Source: Providencia huaxiensis
GTDB lineage: Bacteria > Pseudomonadota > Gammaproteobacteria > Enterobacterales > Enterobacteriaceae
NCBI RefSeq assembly: GCF_002843235.3
Contig: NZ_CP031123.2
Coordinates: 4,092,001 to 4,156,000 of the forward strand
Direction of reading: 5' to 3'
Length of the DNA stretch: 64,000 bases
How positions within the stretch are numbered: the first letter of the stretch is position 1; every line of letters starts with the position of its first letter. The notes under the pieces are model-generated. The model saw only the letters and a program-made list of their open reading frames with translations. It was not told the origin of the DNA and made no database searches. Below, piece after piece: positions 1-8,259 of the stretch. Position numbers and translations under genes: made by a program.

Positions 1-46
1 ATACCGCTTTCCCCTATTAAAACTGATATAATCAAAACAAACTTAC

Positions 47-544
47 TTACTGATATGTAAATGTAAATTCTAAATGGCTTTTAAATGAACCTGCAACCAT
101 ACCACTTCCATAACCCGAGACTCGTGCTGATAGTGGGATTTCAACATTTCGCGTTTGAGTATTCACATTCGCGGTAATGGTATCGCCATTTTTTATTGTT
201 GTTTTATTGGCGGTATTGGCTAAATTTAATGCCACATTTTTCGCCGTACCATTATTAATAAAATGTTCAGTTACTGTTGAGTCTGGTGTGCCGGATATTT
301 TCATTACAGCTTTGGTGGTGCCGACAGGGCAATTTTTTAGCTTCACGGAAAAATCAACCCACGGAGACTTTTGCGTATCTTTGATATTCCAAATATTAAT
401 TTTTTTCAAATCGATTAAATAGTTATTTTTTTCAACCTCACAAGGCGCTGCGATAACGACGCCATGCACTTTAATATTTGCTGTTAGCCCAAATGCAGTT
501 AAAGAACAGCTCATTAGTGATAGTAATAGGATAAAATGTCTCAT
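47..544 (-). CDS. Minor fimbrial subunit (proximal operon, last visible gene)
   Basis: A 165-residue chaperone-usher pilin subunit. The reading frame opens further upstream, but the ATG at 544 is preferred: it follows a purine-rich ribosome site (AGAGAG) and gives a clean signal peptide (hydrophobic, ending near SLTAFG). The mature part has the pilin cysteine pair (one in the APCEVE region, one in KNCPVG) and a C-terminal alternating beta-strand ending FTFTYQ, the tail that donor-strand exchange and chaperone binding use. It is the direct paralogue of the gene at 7223-7720, with the same length and the shared DLKK-NxWNI-DTQ-SPWVDFS core. It is the last gene of its operon inside the window; whether a regulator follows cannot be seen. 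It is probably a tip or adaptor subunit, inferred from operon position. Confidence 0.85.
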   Translation of the reverse strand: MRHFILLLSLMSCSLTAFGLTANIKVHGVVIAAPCEVEKNNYLIDLKKINIWNIKDTQKSPWVDFSVKLKNCPVGTTKAVMKISGTPDSTVTEHFINNGTAKNVALNLANTANKTTIKNGDTITANVNTQTRNVEIPLSARVSGYGSGMVAGSFKSHLEFTFTYQ

Positions 545-557
545 ATTATTCTCTCTT

Positions 558-1082
558 TTATAAATAGGTAATGGTTGCCGTAATATTGGCGGAAATAGTT
601 CCCGGAGTGGCATTACCTAATGAGCTAAAGGCACGTGTGCGTAATGGAATATTAATATTCGCTTGCCCATTTGTCGGAACTTGTAATACTTTTTGGTTAC
701 CTAAAGCGGTTGTTCCATTACCATTTTGTAGTTGAACAGCTAGGTTTTTAGCCGTACCTTGGTTTTTGTATAAGCTGGCTGCATCCGCAGTATCCGCAGT
801 ATCCGCGGTTCCTGTAAATGTCAGTTTTACTTGGTTAATAAAAGATGAACAATTATTTAAGCTGATATTAAATGTGTTCCAGTTAGAACCTGAACTTGCA
901 TTACGAAATACATCAGCAGAAATATTTTTCAGGTCAATATCAATGTTATTCCCACCGGTAATATTGCAAGTTGCGGCTCTAATATTTCCGGTAAAATTCA
1001 ATGTCACTGTGCTAGCAGCAAATAAATTTCCACTGAATATTAAGCTACTAAGTAAAAGTAAATTTTTAGATATTTTTTTCAT
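558..1082 (-). CDS. Minor fimbrial subunit
   Basis: A 174-residue type 1-like pilin subunit. Signal peptide residues 1-22 end in LFAAS. Cysteines lie in the AATCNITGG and NNCSSF segments, and the C-terminus TATITYL matches the subunit beta-zipper motif. It is 14 bp from the next subunit gene and follows the adhesin gene directly. It is the paralogue of 7736-8251, from which it differs visibly by an in-frame Thr-Ala-Asp triplet repeat (TAD x3, encoded at 784-810). The likely role is a fibrillum or adaptor subunit carried through the usher at 2066-4576. The subunit class is secure; the exact place in the fibre is inferred. Confidence 0.85.
   Translation of the reverse strand: MKKISKNLLLLSSLIFSGNLFAASTVTLNFTGNIRAATCNITGGNNIDIDLKNISADVFRNASSGSNWNTFNISLNNCSSFINQVKLTFTGTADTADTADAASLYKNQGTAKNLAVQLQNGNGTTALGNQKVLQVPTNGQANINIPLRTRAFSSLGNATPGTISANITATITYL
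784..810. repeat. 9-bp in-frame tandem repeat, 3 copies
   Basis: Two exact copies of TCCGCAGTA are followed by a diverged third (TCCGCGGTT). They lie inside the minor subunit gene and encode repeated Thr-Ala-Asp. The paralogous gene at 7736-8251 lacks the expansion, so this is a copy-specific repeat that keeps the frame. Confidence 0.8.
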
Positions 1083-1091
1083 TTTTTATTC

Positions 1092-2051
1092 CTACTCATA
1101 GCGGATATTTACAGTCGCAGAGGCGTTTGCTGTACCTGGCGTGATACTCGCGGCCGTTTTGATATAGCGAGCCTTCCAATTGAACATATAGTCACCAGCA
1201 GGCACATTATTTTGCAGGCTATTCATAGTGTTCAATTTGATCGGGTTATTATTTTTATCCAGCAATTGTATTGCGACACCAGTGGCACTACCAGGTCCCG
1301 TTAGAGCTAATTTTCCTGTAGCCGTATCTTCATATTTAGAGCTTGTTACCGTCGCTTTAATATTGGTGCCCGCCATGCAGTTTAATGTAATGGGAATATT
1401 GATATTTGTACTGGTACTGCCAACAGCGGGAAATTGGGTATCATACCAATCACCTAAGTTAATGGTAGGAACTGAATTTTTTAGTGAGCAACTGAGTACA
1501 TTTATTCGATAGTTAGTGGAAAAAGAGACAGTTGAAATAATAAAATCAGTACCTGTTTTTCTATTTTGTTGATAAAATCTAGCGAGTTGCCGTGTTGAAA
1601 TAATCCCACCAGAAGTAACATGACCTGTTTTTTCTATACGAATATCCCATGTCGGATTCGTAAATGTCCATGTAGTTGCCGTATATGGACCATTTACAGG
1701 AAAGAAAGTATCTGGCCCAAAGCTATTAATTCTCGCTTTGATACCAATACCATTAATTCCACTTACGGCCATACCATTACTGACTGGTGCTAGATAAATA
1801 CCAACTTGATTTCCGCCACAATCTTGACCAACACCATTAGTCGGGTTATAAGTCCCCGTATAAATCGGTAAAGATATAGATTTTAATTGATAAGACCTAG
1901 TGTCATCATATTGTATGTTGATTGTTTCATTAGGTATTGTTTTTTGTATGTTCCTCCATGTGGGATTTTGAACACAAGCTGCATTAGCATATCCTGAGTA
2001 TAAATATATAAAACTCACAGTTAATATTGATTTATAAATAAGATTATTCAT
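1092..2051 (-). CDS. Two-domain fimbrial tip adhesin (FimH-like architecture)
   Basis: A 319-residue protein starting at the ATG at 2051, which follows a strong ribosome site (AAGGAGG). The frame is open a little further upstream and overlaps the usher, but that longer start lacks a signal-peptide fit. The signal peptide ends near SGYANA. The N-terminal half (about 25-190) is a presumed lectin domain with no family I recognise. The C-terminal half (from about NVLSCSLK) is a pilin domain ending ATVNIRYE. This layout, and the position directly after the usher, fit a tip adhesin. The pilin half is closely similar to that of 8260-9300, while the N-terminal half is very different, which suggests a different receptor. 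Ligand unknown. Confidence 0.82.
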   Translation of the reverse strand: MNNLIYKSILTVSFIYLYSGYANAACVQNPTWRNIQKTIPNETINIQYDDTRSYQLKSISLPIYTGTYNPTNGVGQDCGGNQVGIYLAPVSNGMAVSGINGIGIKARINSFGPDTFFPVNGPYTATTWTFTNPTWDIRIEKTGHVTSGGIISTRQLARFYQQNRKTGTDFIISTVSFSTNYRINVLSCSLKNSVPTINLGDWYDTQFPAVGSTSTNINIPITLNCMAGTNIKATVTSSKYEDTATGKLALTGPGSATGVAIQLLDKNNNPIKLNTMNSLQNNVPAGDYMFNWKARYIKTAASITPGTANASATVNIRYE

Positions 2052-2065
2052 AACTGGCCTCCTTA

Positions 2066-4576
2066 TTATCGGCAAACAGCAGTTGTTTTATATAACCCCA
2101 TATAATTCGATATGCCTGCTAAGTTATAATTTACTTGGCACTGTTGTTTATCGTTATATTGAATAATAAAACTGCCATTTTCAGCTAAACCAGATAAATA
2201 AATTTCACCATCATTACCAACCATGTTATTTAACTGTGGATTATCTTTAAATATCGCTTGGGCACCAAAAGGTACAGGTTTGCCATCAGCAAAAGTTAAT
2301 ATCATAATGGCTCGATATCCGACATTTGCGGCAAAGCTGGCTTTCACCAGTGCACCACGGCTTGGTGCAACACTTTGGCTAGTTAACTCCATTTCCGTAT
2401 TTTCAGGTAGTTCAGAAGTATCGATATCAATCACATTTTTACGGTAGGCAGTAACATAGGGCACGAGTGCATAACCTTGGTTATTAGTGACAACCCCTGC
2501 TTGGTTTAAGACGGGTACATCACCTGCATCTGGTATTTCAACAATAGCCGCGGTTTCGCCTAATTGTTGACCGAGTACAAGGCCGCCAGAGTGAGCCACT
2601 AAGCTGCCATTAACCCCGTAATAAAGGTTATAGTTGTCTTTGCTATAGCCAGTTCCGCCTGAAACTTCACCATATTGGCCTTTATAAGAGGCGTTCATAT
2701 TGCCGCTCGTACCTTGTTCTTGAGTGGTGAAACCCTGCTGCATGCTCCAATTCAAGCGATTATTGAGTTGTGAAGCAGAAAGCCCAATACTGCCTGTGCT
2801 TGGGCCGTTACTGCTGCTGTTACTGTTAAAGTTGTAATAGAAGGTGTTATCAAACACAGTAAACGGCACACTGACCGAGAACGCTAATTGATGGTCATCT
2901 TCACTTTTCGTGCGACTGCCGGAGCTATAGGAGTAGCTATTGGTATTTTTGTTATAGGTATAATTCAAGCTATAACTAATGCCTTGCCAACTGTTGTTGT
3001 AACCCACGGTGGCAGATTGTGTTTTACGGTCACTATTCCAGTAGTCTTCATTGATATAGCCCACGGAAATTGAACCAAAGTTATCCCCTAAGTTTTGGCT
3101 GAGCGTAATTTCACCACGATTACGGCGGCGTTCAATTTCTGGAGCATAGTTTGTATTTCTATAACCATCAAAGACTTCTGCTAAACTGTAAAAGCCTTTA
3201 GTAGAGTAACGGTAACCAGCTAATGCGATATTAGTACCAATATCGTTGATATTTTTGTTATAGCGGAAACGATATGACTGGCCTTTTTCCTTAACGTCAT
3301 TACTCAGCGTTGAATTTGCATGAGTAACGTCAATGGATAATGCACCAAACCGTCCAAGGTTTTGGCCTGTACCGATGGAGTAAGATTGGTAATGCTCACT
3401 CACTTGGCTACCACCATAAGCGGTAATACCATACGGTAAACCATAGATTAAGGTGAACTGACCAAATTTTGTTTTATCAATGCTACTGTCATAAGCGCGG
3501 TATTCACCGCCCGTTACGCTATAAGAAAAATATCCTTCACGCTGCAATACGGGTAATGAGGCAAAAGGAACGATCTGATATTGCTCGCTACCATTGGATT
3601 CTTTTATTGTGACATGTAAATCACCACTTCCCCCTGTTGGGTATAAGTCATTGATTTCGAAAGGGCCTGCAGCAACCTCGGTTTGGTATATAATGTAACC
3701 ATTTTGGCGGATCGTCACCTGTGCGTTACTGCGGGCAATCCCACGAACGACGGGGGCGTAGCCGCGTAAACTCTCAGGGGACATATCATCATCTGTCGCA
3801 AGCTGGGCACCACGGAATGGCACGCTGTCAAAAACCATCGAAGGTGAAACACTATCCCCCAAGGTTAACTGACTTTTGATGCTATTAATGCCACGTGATG
3901 CGTAGGTATAGATGGTATCCCATTTACCGGATTGGTCAGTGCTACTTGACCATGTTGTGTAATTGCGTAACCGCCACGCTCCAATATTTAAGCCGGGTCT
4001 TAAATTTACATAATGAGATGTATTATCCGAACCACTACTTTTGCGATCGTAATTTTTAGAGCCGTTATAGCTGTAATTTAATAGCAGTGCGTTGATCCCA
4101 TTATCGATATTGGCTAAGTCAACGTAACCCCTTGGGTTTCTATCCAATGCGATTTGGGGGATGCTTAAATATAAACGTTGAGAATCGAATTCAAAATTAC
4201 TTGTGGCATCAGGAATAGCTGCAAGGTTTACACAGTGACTGCCTGCGGTTTGCAATTCAGGGTATTCCGCTGTTTTGATACCAAATTCTTTAATATCAGC
4301 CAGTGATAAACACGGAACTAATTGGTTATGGTTATTTTTTTCAAATTTAAGATTTTTAGCACCAATTAAGTTAGTGTTGGCATAAATATCAACATAGTAG
4401 GCACCAGCTAGTTGTTCATTATTCTCAAACTGCGACAAATCAACCGAATCTTTATTTGGTAACTCTAAAAAGTCAGGGTCAAAGTAGACATTATTTTCTG
4501 TTTTTTCTTCAGCATATAGCGATGCGGTATAGCCTAAATATAATAGTAGGCCTAGAGATATTTTATTTATTTTCAT
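2066..4576 (-). CDS. Fimbrial outer-membrane usher (FimD/PapC family)
   Basis: An 836-residue usher, the outer-membrane pore that takes chaperone-subunit complexes and exports the fibre. Start at the ATG at 4576; a TTG 12 bp upstream is also in frame but lacks support from the paralogue. Signal peptide about 1-22. The N-terminal periplasmic domain begins YFDPDFLELP. It is followed by the 24-strand barrel with the plug region (YAPVVRGIARSNAQVTI), and a C-terminal domain ending in the cysteine-flanked tail (CQVNYNLAG...YKTTAVCR) typical of ushers. Length is normal for the family (about 800-870). Close paralogue of 9315-11837. The adhesin gene starts 14 bp downstream. Confidence 0.95.
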   Translation of the reverse strand: MKINKISLGLLLYLGYTASLYAEEKTENNVYFDPDFLELPNKDSVDLSQFENNEQLAGAYYVDIYANTNLIGAKNLKFEKNNHNQLVPCLSLADIKEFGIKTAEYPELQTAGSHCVNLAAIPDATSNFEFDSQRLYLSIPQIALDRNPRGYVDLANIDNGINALLLNYSYNGSKNYDRKSSGSDNTSHYVNLRPGLNIGAWRLRNYTTWSSSTDQSGKWDTIYTYASRGINSIKSQLTLGDSVSPSMVFDSVPFRGAQLATDDDMSPESLRGYAPVVRGIARSNAQVTIRQNGYIIYQTEVAAGPFEINDLYPTGGSGDLHVTIKESNGSEQYQIVPFASLPVLQREGYFSYSVTGGEYRAYDSSIDKTKFGQFTLIYGLPYGITAYGGSQVSEHYQSYSIGTGQNLGRFGALSIDVTHANSTLSNDVKEKGQSYRFRYNKNINDIGTNIALAGYRYSTKGFYSLAEVFDGYRNTNYAPEIERRRNRGEITLSQNLGDNFGSISVGYINEDYWNSDRKTQSATVGYNNSWQGISYSLNYTYNKNTNSYSYSSGSRTKSEDDHQLAFSVSVPFTVFDNTFYYNFNSNSSSNGPSTGSIGLSASQLNNRLNWSMQQGFTTQEQGTSGNMNASYKGQYGEVSGGTGYSKDNYNLYYGVNGSLVAHSGGLVLGQQLGETAAIVEIPDAGDVPVLNQAGVVTNNQGYALVPYVTAYRKNVIDIDTSELPENTEMELTSQSVAPSRGALVKASFAANVGYRAIMILTFADGKPVPFGAQAIFKDNPQLNNMVGNDGEIYLSGLAENGSFIIQYNDKQQCQVNYNLAGISNYMGLYKTTAVCR

Positions 4577-4602
4577 GATAAAGCCCAACTTATTTTATAA
4601 TT

Positions 4603-5271
4603 TTATATTTTCTTTTCGAGTGCTTCTGGTGCTGCACCATAATCATTAATAACTTCCCATTTAATTGTTCCATTAGTAGTTGAGTTATTAACGTCAAAAG
4701 TTGCACTTGAGAAAGGTGCCACATAAGAAACATCATTAGCTTTTGTTCCGTTAAAGCTGATGCTCTGGAAATTCATAAAATACGGCGTTGGGTTTTTAAC
4801 CGTAATTTTATTTCCAGATTTAGACCACACTAATTTTTTTTGCTCTTCAATAAAATTAACCTCTTTTAATGCTTTAGGGCGATAAATTAATTTCATTTGC
4901 GTTTTAAAGGCAATTTGTAGTGAGTTTTCTGTTCTTTCTGTTGCTGGGATCGTTTTTATATTTAACCAGAACAATGATTCTCTATCATTAGGTAATTTAT
5001 TTTCTGTTAAAAATATTCTAAGTGCATTAGTTCTATCTGCATTTAGTCTAAATAATGGTGGTGTAATAGAGAAATCAGACTGCTTTTTTTCATCTATATT
5101 ATCTATCCAAGATTGAATCAAATAAGGGATTTTATCTGGATTTTCTACACTGATGCTGACATCTTTGTTTCCCTCGTTATAAATAACACGGGTTCCACCA
5201 ATAATAACACCAGCATTCGCAGTGTTTATTAGTGCTAATAAGGAAATGAAAATATAGATAATAGATTTCAT
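4603..5271 (-). CDS. Periplasmic fimbrial chaperone (FimC/PapD family)
   Basis: A 222-residue chaperone. Signal peptide 1-20 ends in NTANAG. The two immunoglobulin-like domains show the hallmarks of the family: N-terminal GGTRVIYNEGNKDVSISVEN, a G1 strand with LQIAFKTQMKLIYRP, and a conserved NPTPYFMNF in the second domain. It caps pilin subunits in the periplasm and delivers them to the usher encoded 26 bp downstream. Paralogue of 11863-12531. It sits between the major pilin and the usher, the usual order for type 1-like operons. Confidence 0.93.
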   Translation of the reverse strand: MKSIIYIFISLLALINTANAGVIIGGTRVIYNEGNKDVSISVENPDKIPYLIQSWIDNIDEKKQSDFSITPPLFRLNADRTNALRIFLTENKLPNDRESLFWLNIKTIPATERTENSLQIAFKTQMKLIYRPKALKEVNFIEEQKKLVWSKSGNKITVKNPTPYFMNFQSISFNGTKANDVSYVAPFSSATFDVNNSTTNGTIKWEVINDYGAAPEALEKKI

Positions 5272-5295
5272 AATACCACCATTGATTATTATTAG

Positions 5296-5323
5296 ATAAG
5301 GCTTAAGTCCTTTTAAACCTTAT
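5296..5323 (-). other. Stem-loop between major pilin and chaperone genes
   Basis: Arms ATAAGGCTTAA (5296-5306) and TTAAACCTTAT (5313-5323) pair with one mismatch around a 6-nt loop. It lies just after the pilin stop codon. A counterpart stands at the same place in the paralogous operon (12556-12579). There is no strong T-run, so it is more likely an mRNA-stabilising or partial-termination element that favours the major pilin than a full terminator. Confidence 0.5.
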
Positions 5324-5330
5324 TTATTAC

Positions 5331-5855
5331 TTAGTTATAATTGATTGTGAAAGTTGCTGTCGCATTTGCAGGACCAGGAGTCACTGTGTCAGACTTAGCA
5401 ATATAACGCGCTCTGAAATCTAAATTATTTTCCACATTTTGTTGTAATGGATATGCTTTAGAGGCAGTAAATAATGGAACAATTTTATTCGTATCATCAG
5501 TAATTTGAATACCAACGCCAGTTGCAACACCCGTTTCTTCTTTTAATTTAATAACTTCATCATCACCAATATAAGAATCAGCATCAAATTTCACTGAAGC
5601 TGTTGTTACTGTAGCAGGGCAATTAATTAATTTAATTGTAAATTTAGTTGCTGCCGCTGTACTTCCTGCGTTTGGCAATGCTTTTTTAGATACTTGTCCT
5701 AAGTTTACTTTTAGTGCATCAGAGCCAGCTGCTAATTCGCATGCTTGGTCAATGATTTCACCTGTAAAGTCGATAGTACCATCTGCTGCTAATGCATTAT
5801 TAACAGCAACGATTGAGGTTGCAGCAATTAATGATGCAAGTAAGTTCTTTTTCAT
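5331..5855 (-). CDS. Major fimbrial subunit (FimA-like pilin)
   Basis: A 174-residue pilin and the first gene of its operon. Signal peptide 1-23 (ending NNALAAD) gives a mature start of DGTIDFTGEI. The disulphide cysteines are in QACELA and NCPAT. The C-terminus TATFTINYN is the subunit zipper motif. It is preceded by a promoter module shared with 13119. Promoter-proximal position, the hairpin after the gene and the FimA-like sequence mark it as the main shaft subunit. Paralogue of 12589-13119; the loop around residues 95-115 differs most in length and sequence, as expected for a surface-exposed region. Confidence 0.92.
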   Translation of the reverse strand: MKKNLLASLIAATSIVAVNNALAADGTIDFTGEIIDQACELAAGSDALKVNLGQVSKKALPNAGSTAAATKFTIKLINCPATVTTASVKFDADSYIGDDEVIKLKEETGVATGVGIQITDDTNKIVPLFTASKAYPLQQNVENNLDFRARYIAKSDTVTPGPANATATFTINYN

Positions 5856-5912
5856 TTGTTTTTCTCCAAAAGATAATTATTTATTTTTCATTGAGTATAT
5901 AAAAGCAATGGT

Positions 5913-5929
5913 TACTCAATTGAAGAGTA
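5913..5929. promoter_or_regulatory. Dyad TACTC-N7-GAGTA in fimbrial leader
   Basis: Inverted arms TACTC (5913-5917) and GAGTA (5925-5929) with a 7-nt centre. The same dyad with the same spacing lies at 13178-13194 upstream of the paralogous operon. It abuts the predicted -10 box, so a regulator bound here would touch the transcription start region. The regulator is unknown; the MrpJ-like proteins encoded nearby are candidates. Confidence 0.5.
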
Positions 5930-5957
5930 TTTTGGGACTATTTTTTAAAATAAACAA
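5929..5957 (-). promoter_or_regulatory. Predicted promoter of proximal fimbrial operon
   Basis: On the minus strand, TTGTTT (plus 5952-5957) and CAAAAT (plus 5929-5934) are separated by exactly 17 bp. The same two hexamers and the same 17-bp spacing recur at 13194-13222. The -10 is a poor match to consensus, which suggests activator dependence. Conservation between the two copies is the main support. Confidence 0.45.
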
Positions 5958-6429
5958 GTTTTGTTAAAATTGGAAATATATAATCAAATATTAATGAATT
6001 TAAGTTTTTTAATTGAGTTAACACGCTATAAGAGAGGGATCGATATACTATATTTAACTAAGTCAAATATAATTTTCAATGGTTTTTTGACTAAAGTTAA
6101 ATAACGATATAAAACCAAGAATAATTATAAGGAGGGATATAAGTTTAATTTATCTCTCATATGGTGATTATTTGGGGTTATACGGTTTTGACATATTAGA
6201 CCACATACAGTGGATGTTGTATTTTTACTATCGAAAAATGAAATAATAGTATAGTTATCGGATTTGGTAGGTCTAAATGTGCTATATTTTGTTTTTATTC
6301 GTTAGATAAGATTAGATATGTAGTCTTAATTTGATGTGATTGAATTAAGACTACATGAACGAAGATTATTTTTAATTGGAAAAAAAGAGCAATAGCCTAA
6401 CGATATGCTATATTATTTTATTGTTAACA
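5958..6429. other. AT-rich intergenic region, no gene seen
   Basis: Apart from the 14-bp inverted repeat at 6318-6356 and a weak imperfect inverted pair (6190-6202 against 6270-6280), I see no coding frame, recombinase site or RNA gene here. High AT content upstream of a fimbrial promoter fits H-NS-type silencing, but that is inference. Confidence 0.5.
6318..6356. terminator. 14-bp perfect inverted repeat after the MrpJ-like genes
   Basis: Arms ATGTAGTCTTAATT (6318-6331) and AATTAAGACTACAT (6343-6356), loop of 11 nt. It lies 74 bp past the stop of the MrpJ-like gene that ends at 6430. It can act as a terminator stem for that transcript, but there is no adjoining T-run on the minus strand, so a protein-binding dyad is also possible. 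Confidence 0.4.
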
Positions 6430-6750
6430 CTATTTGTATAAATAGAAATTATGTTCTGGCGATAATAGGCTTTCAGCTTGCAATATTTTTCTTCTATTCT
6501 GTTTACTATCCATTGTGCTAACTGGTATTGGGATGGCAAAATCAATAATTAATTCTTGAATATCAAGTTCGAGTATTTCGGAAATAGAATATAACGTATC
6601 AACATGAATTCGGATTTCGCCTAATTCATGGCGAGATTGATGCTGCTGACTAATTCCAAGTAATGTGCTGAGTTGCTGAATACTCATGTTTTGGTCTTTT
6701 CTTAGTGTACGGATCCGTGCTCCGATAATTTTAGATGTGTTTTTTTTCAT
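6430..6750 (-). CDS. MrpJ-like HTH transcriptional regulator (second of pair)
   Basis: A 106-residue Cro/C1-type helix-turn-helix protein. The ATG at 6750 is preferred to an in-frame TTG at 6762. Residues about 6-60 form the HTH (GARIRTLRKDQNMSIQQLST then SQQHQSRHELGEIRIHVDTL). The S(E/Q)QQ(H)-Q-R-(Y/H)ExG-x-I/RI signature and the length near 107 residues match MrpJ of Proteus mirabilis, which sits at the end of the mrp fimbrial operon and represses motility while promoting fimbriation. The gene lies 31 bp after the related gene at 6782-7060. A role in switching between fimbriae and flagella is inferred from that family, not shown here. Confidence 0.8.
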   Translation of the reverse strand: MKKNTSKIIGARIRTLRKDQNMSIQQLSTLLGISQQHQSRHELGEIRIHVDTLYSISEILELDIQELIIDFAIPIPVSTMDSKQNRRKILQAESLLSPEHNFYLYK

Positions 6751-6781
6751 ACTAATAACCAATAATGATTAAGTAAAAATA

Positions 6782-7060
6782 CTATGGAGAGAATGATTTT
6801 TTAATTTCATTACCATTTTTAATTTTTATTTTTTCATCTTCACTAAACGAAAAAAAGTAACTAATGTTAATATCAAAATAGTTGGAATATTGTTTTAGTC
6901 TATCTACCGATATTCGGTTATTTCCTCGTTCATAACGTAATTGCTGTTGCTCACTAATTCCAACAGTCTTAGCGAGAGTAACAAGAGAGAGTCCTTTATT
7001 TTTACGCAATGACTTTATTTTATTACCAATAACCGCAGAGACAGGGTAATAATTGCTCAT
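6782..7060 (-). CDS. MrpJ-like HTH transcriptional regulator (first of pair)
   Basis: A 92-residue HTH protein starting at the ATG at 7060 behind a GAGG ribosome site. The HTH spans about 10-62 (GNKIKSLRKNKGLSLVTLAK, then SEQQQLRYERGNNRISVDRL), the MrpJ-type signature. The C-terminal tail is short and Lys-rich. It follows the distal fimbrial operon by 162 bp in the same direction, the place where mrpJ sits in the P. mirabilis mrp operon. It may be read through from that operon or from its own promoter in 7061-7222. Its relation to the gene at 6430-6750 is that of a diverged tandem paralogue. Confidence 0.82.
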   Translation of the reverse strand: MSNYYPVSAVIGNKIKSLRKNKGLSLVTLAKTVGISEQQQLRYERGNNRISVDRLKQYSNYFDINISYFFSFSEDEKIKIKNGNEIKKSFSP

Positions 7061-7222
7061 TATTCAACCTCATTGATTTTTTATTCTTAATAAGTAAAAG
7101 AATGCCTTGTACCTTCAAGATATATCTATCAGGTATTATGGTTTCTATCTTGATTTAAATCACACGCATTCGAACTATACAGTTTTTATTTGGGTATTAG
7201 TCAAGATAATAGCCAGACTTTG

Positions 7223-7720
7223 TTAATGATAAACAAATGTAAAATCAAGATGGCTATTAAATGAACCACTTGTCATGCCTGAGCCATAGCCTGCCATTCT
7301 CGCTGATAGCGGAATATCAACTTTGCGGGTTTGTTCATTAACGGGCACCATAATTTTTTCACCGTTTTTTATCGTGGCTTTATTTGCATGGTGGGCTAAG
7401 TTTAATGCGACGTTTTTAGCACTACCGGTATTAACAAAATAATCCGTTGTGGTTGAATCTGGTGTGCCTTTAATCTCCATAATGGCTTCCTTGGTACCCA
7501 TAGGGCAATTTTTCAATTTAATTGAGAAATCAACCCACGGTGAAGTTTGTGTATCCCGAATATTCCAAGCATTGACTTTTTTCAGGTCAATGACATGATT
7601 GATGGTTTCTAATTCGCAGGGCATAACTGCGACATAACCATGTACATTGATATTAATTTGTTGGTCTGCTGCCAATGCGGGGCTGGAAGCAAGACAGAAT
7701 AAAAGCACCATTTTTTTCAT
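7223..7720 (-). CDS. Minor fimbrial subunit (distal operon, last structural gene)
   Basis: A 165-residue pilin-type subunit. The short signal peptide ends SSPALAAD. The subunit cysteines are in VMPCELE and KNCPMG, and the C-terminal strand is LDFTFVYH. It is 15 bp after the gene at 7736-8251 and the last structural gene before the MrpJ-like regulators. Full-length paralogue of 47-544, differing at scattered positions. Probably an adaptor or terminator subunit; the precise role cannot be told from sequence. Confidence 0.85.
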   Translation of the reverse strand: MKKMVLLFCLASSPALAADQQININVHGYVAVMPCELETINHVIDLKKVNAWNIRDTQTSPWVDFSIKLKNCPMGTKEAIMEIKGTPDSTTTDYFVNTGSAKNVALNLAHHANKATIKNGEKIMVPVNEQTRKVDIPLSARMAGYGSGMTSGSFNSHLDFTFVYH

Positions 7721-7735
7721 ATTATAAGCTCCAGT

Positions 7736-8251
7736 TTATAAATAGGTGATGGTAGCGGTGACATTGGCTGAAATAGATCCAGCCACGACATTACCTGCCA
7801 TGCTAAAAGCCCGCGCACGCAGTGGAATAGCGATATCAGATTGCCCATTTAAGGGCACTTGTAATGTTTTTAGGTTACCTAGCGGTGTGGCACCATCACC
7901 ACTTTGTAGCTGTACAGCGATATTCTGTGCAGTACCTAGATTTTTATATAAGCTGTTCATGTCAGCGGCGTCTGAAGTGCCTGCAAATGTCAGTTTAATT
8001 TGATTGATAAATGACGAACAGTTATTTAAATGAATATCAAAATTTTTCCAGTCGGATCCTGTCTGCGCGCTATTAAATATATCAATCGGTAAACGCTTTA
8101 AGTCAATATCAATATTGTTGCCGCCAGAGATATTACAAGTAGCGGCTTTGATATTGCCTGTGAAATTTAATGTTACCGTATCCGCCGCATTAACTAATAA
8201 TGGCTGACTTAAAATATTGATAGTCAATAGGGTTAATATTGTTTTTTTCAT
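7736..8251 (-). CDS. Minor fimbrial subunit
   Basis: A 171-residue pilin-type subunit. Signal peptide 1-22 ends LLVNAAD. Cysteines lie in AATCNISGG and NNCSSF, with a zipper C-terminus TATITYL. It begins 8 bp after the adhesin stop, so the two are probably translationally coupled. Paralogue of 558-1082 without that copy's TAD repeat: here the matching loop reads TSDAADMNSLYKN. Confidence 0.85.
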   Translation of the reverse strand: MKKTILTLLTINILSQPLLVNAADTVTLNFTGNIKAATCNISGGNNIDIDLKRLPIDIFNSAQTGSDWKNFDIHLNNCSSFINQIKLTFAGTSDAADMNSLYKNLGTAQNIAVQLQSGDGATPLGNLKTLQVPLNGQSDIAIPLRARAFSMAGNVVAGSISANVTATITYL

Positions 8252-8259
8252 GAGAACCT

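Noticed and set aside
5856..6429. Invertible promoter element of the mrp/fim kind
   Set aside because: No pair of long inverted repeats flanks the predicted promoter, and no tyrosine recombinase gene is in the window. The only distant pair (6190-6202 against 6270-6280) is short and imperfect.
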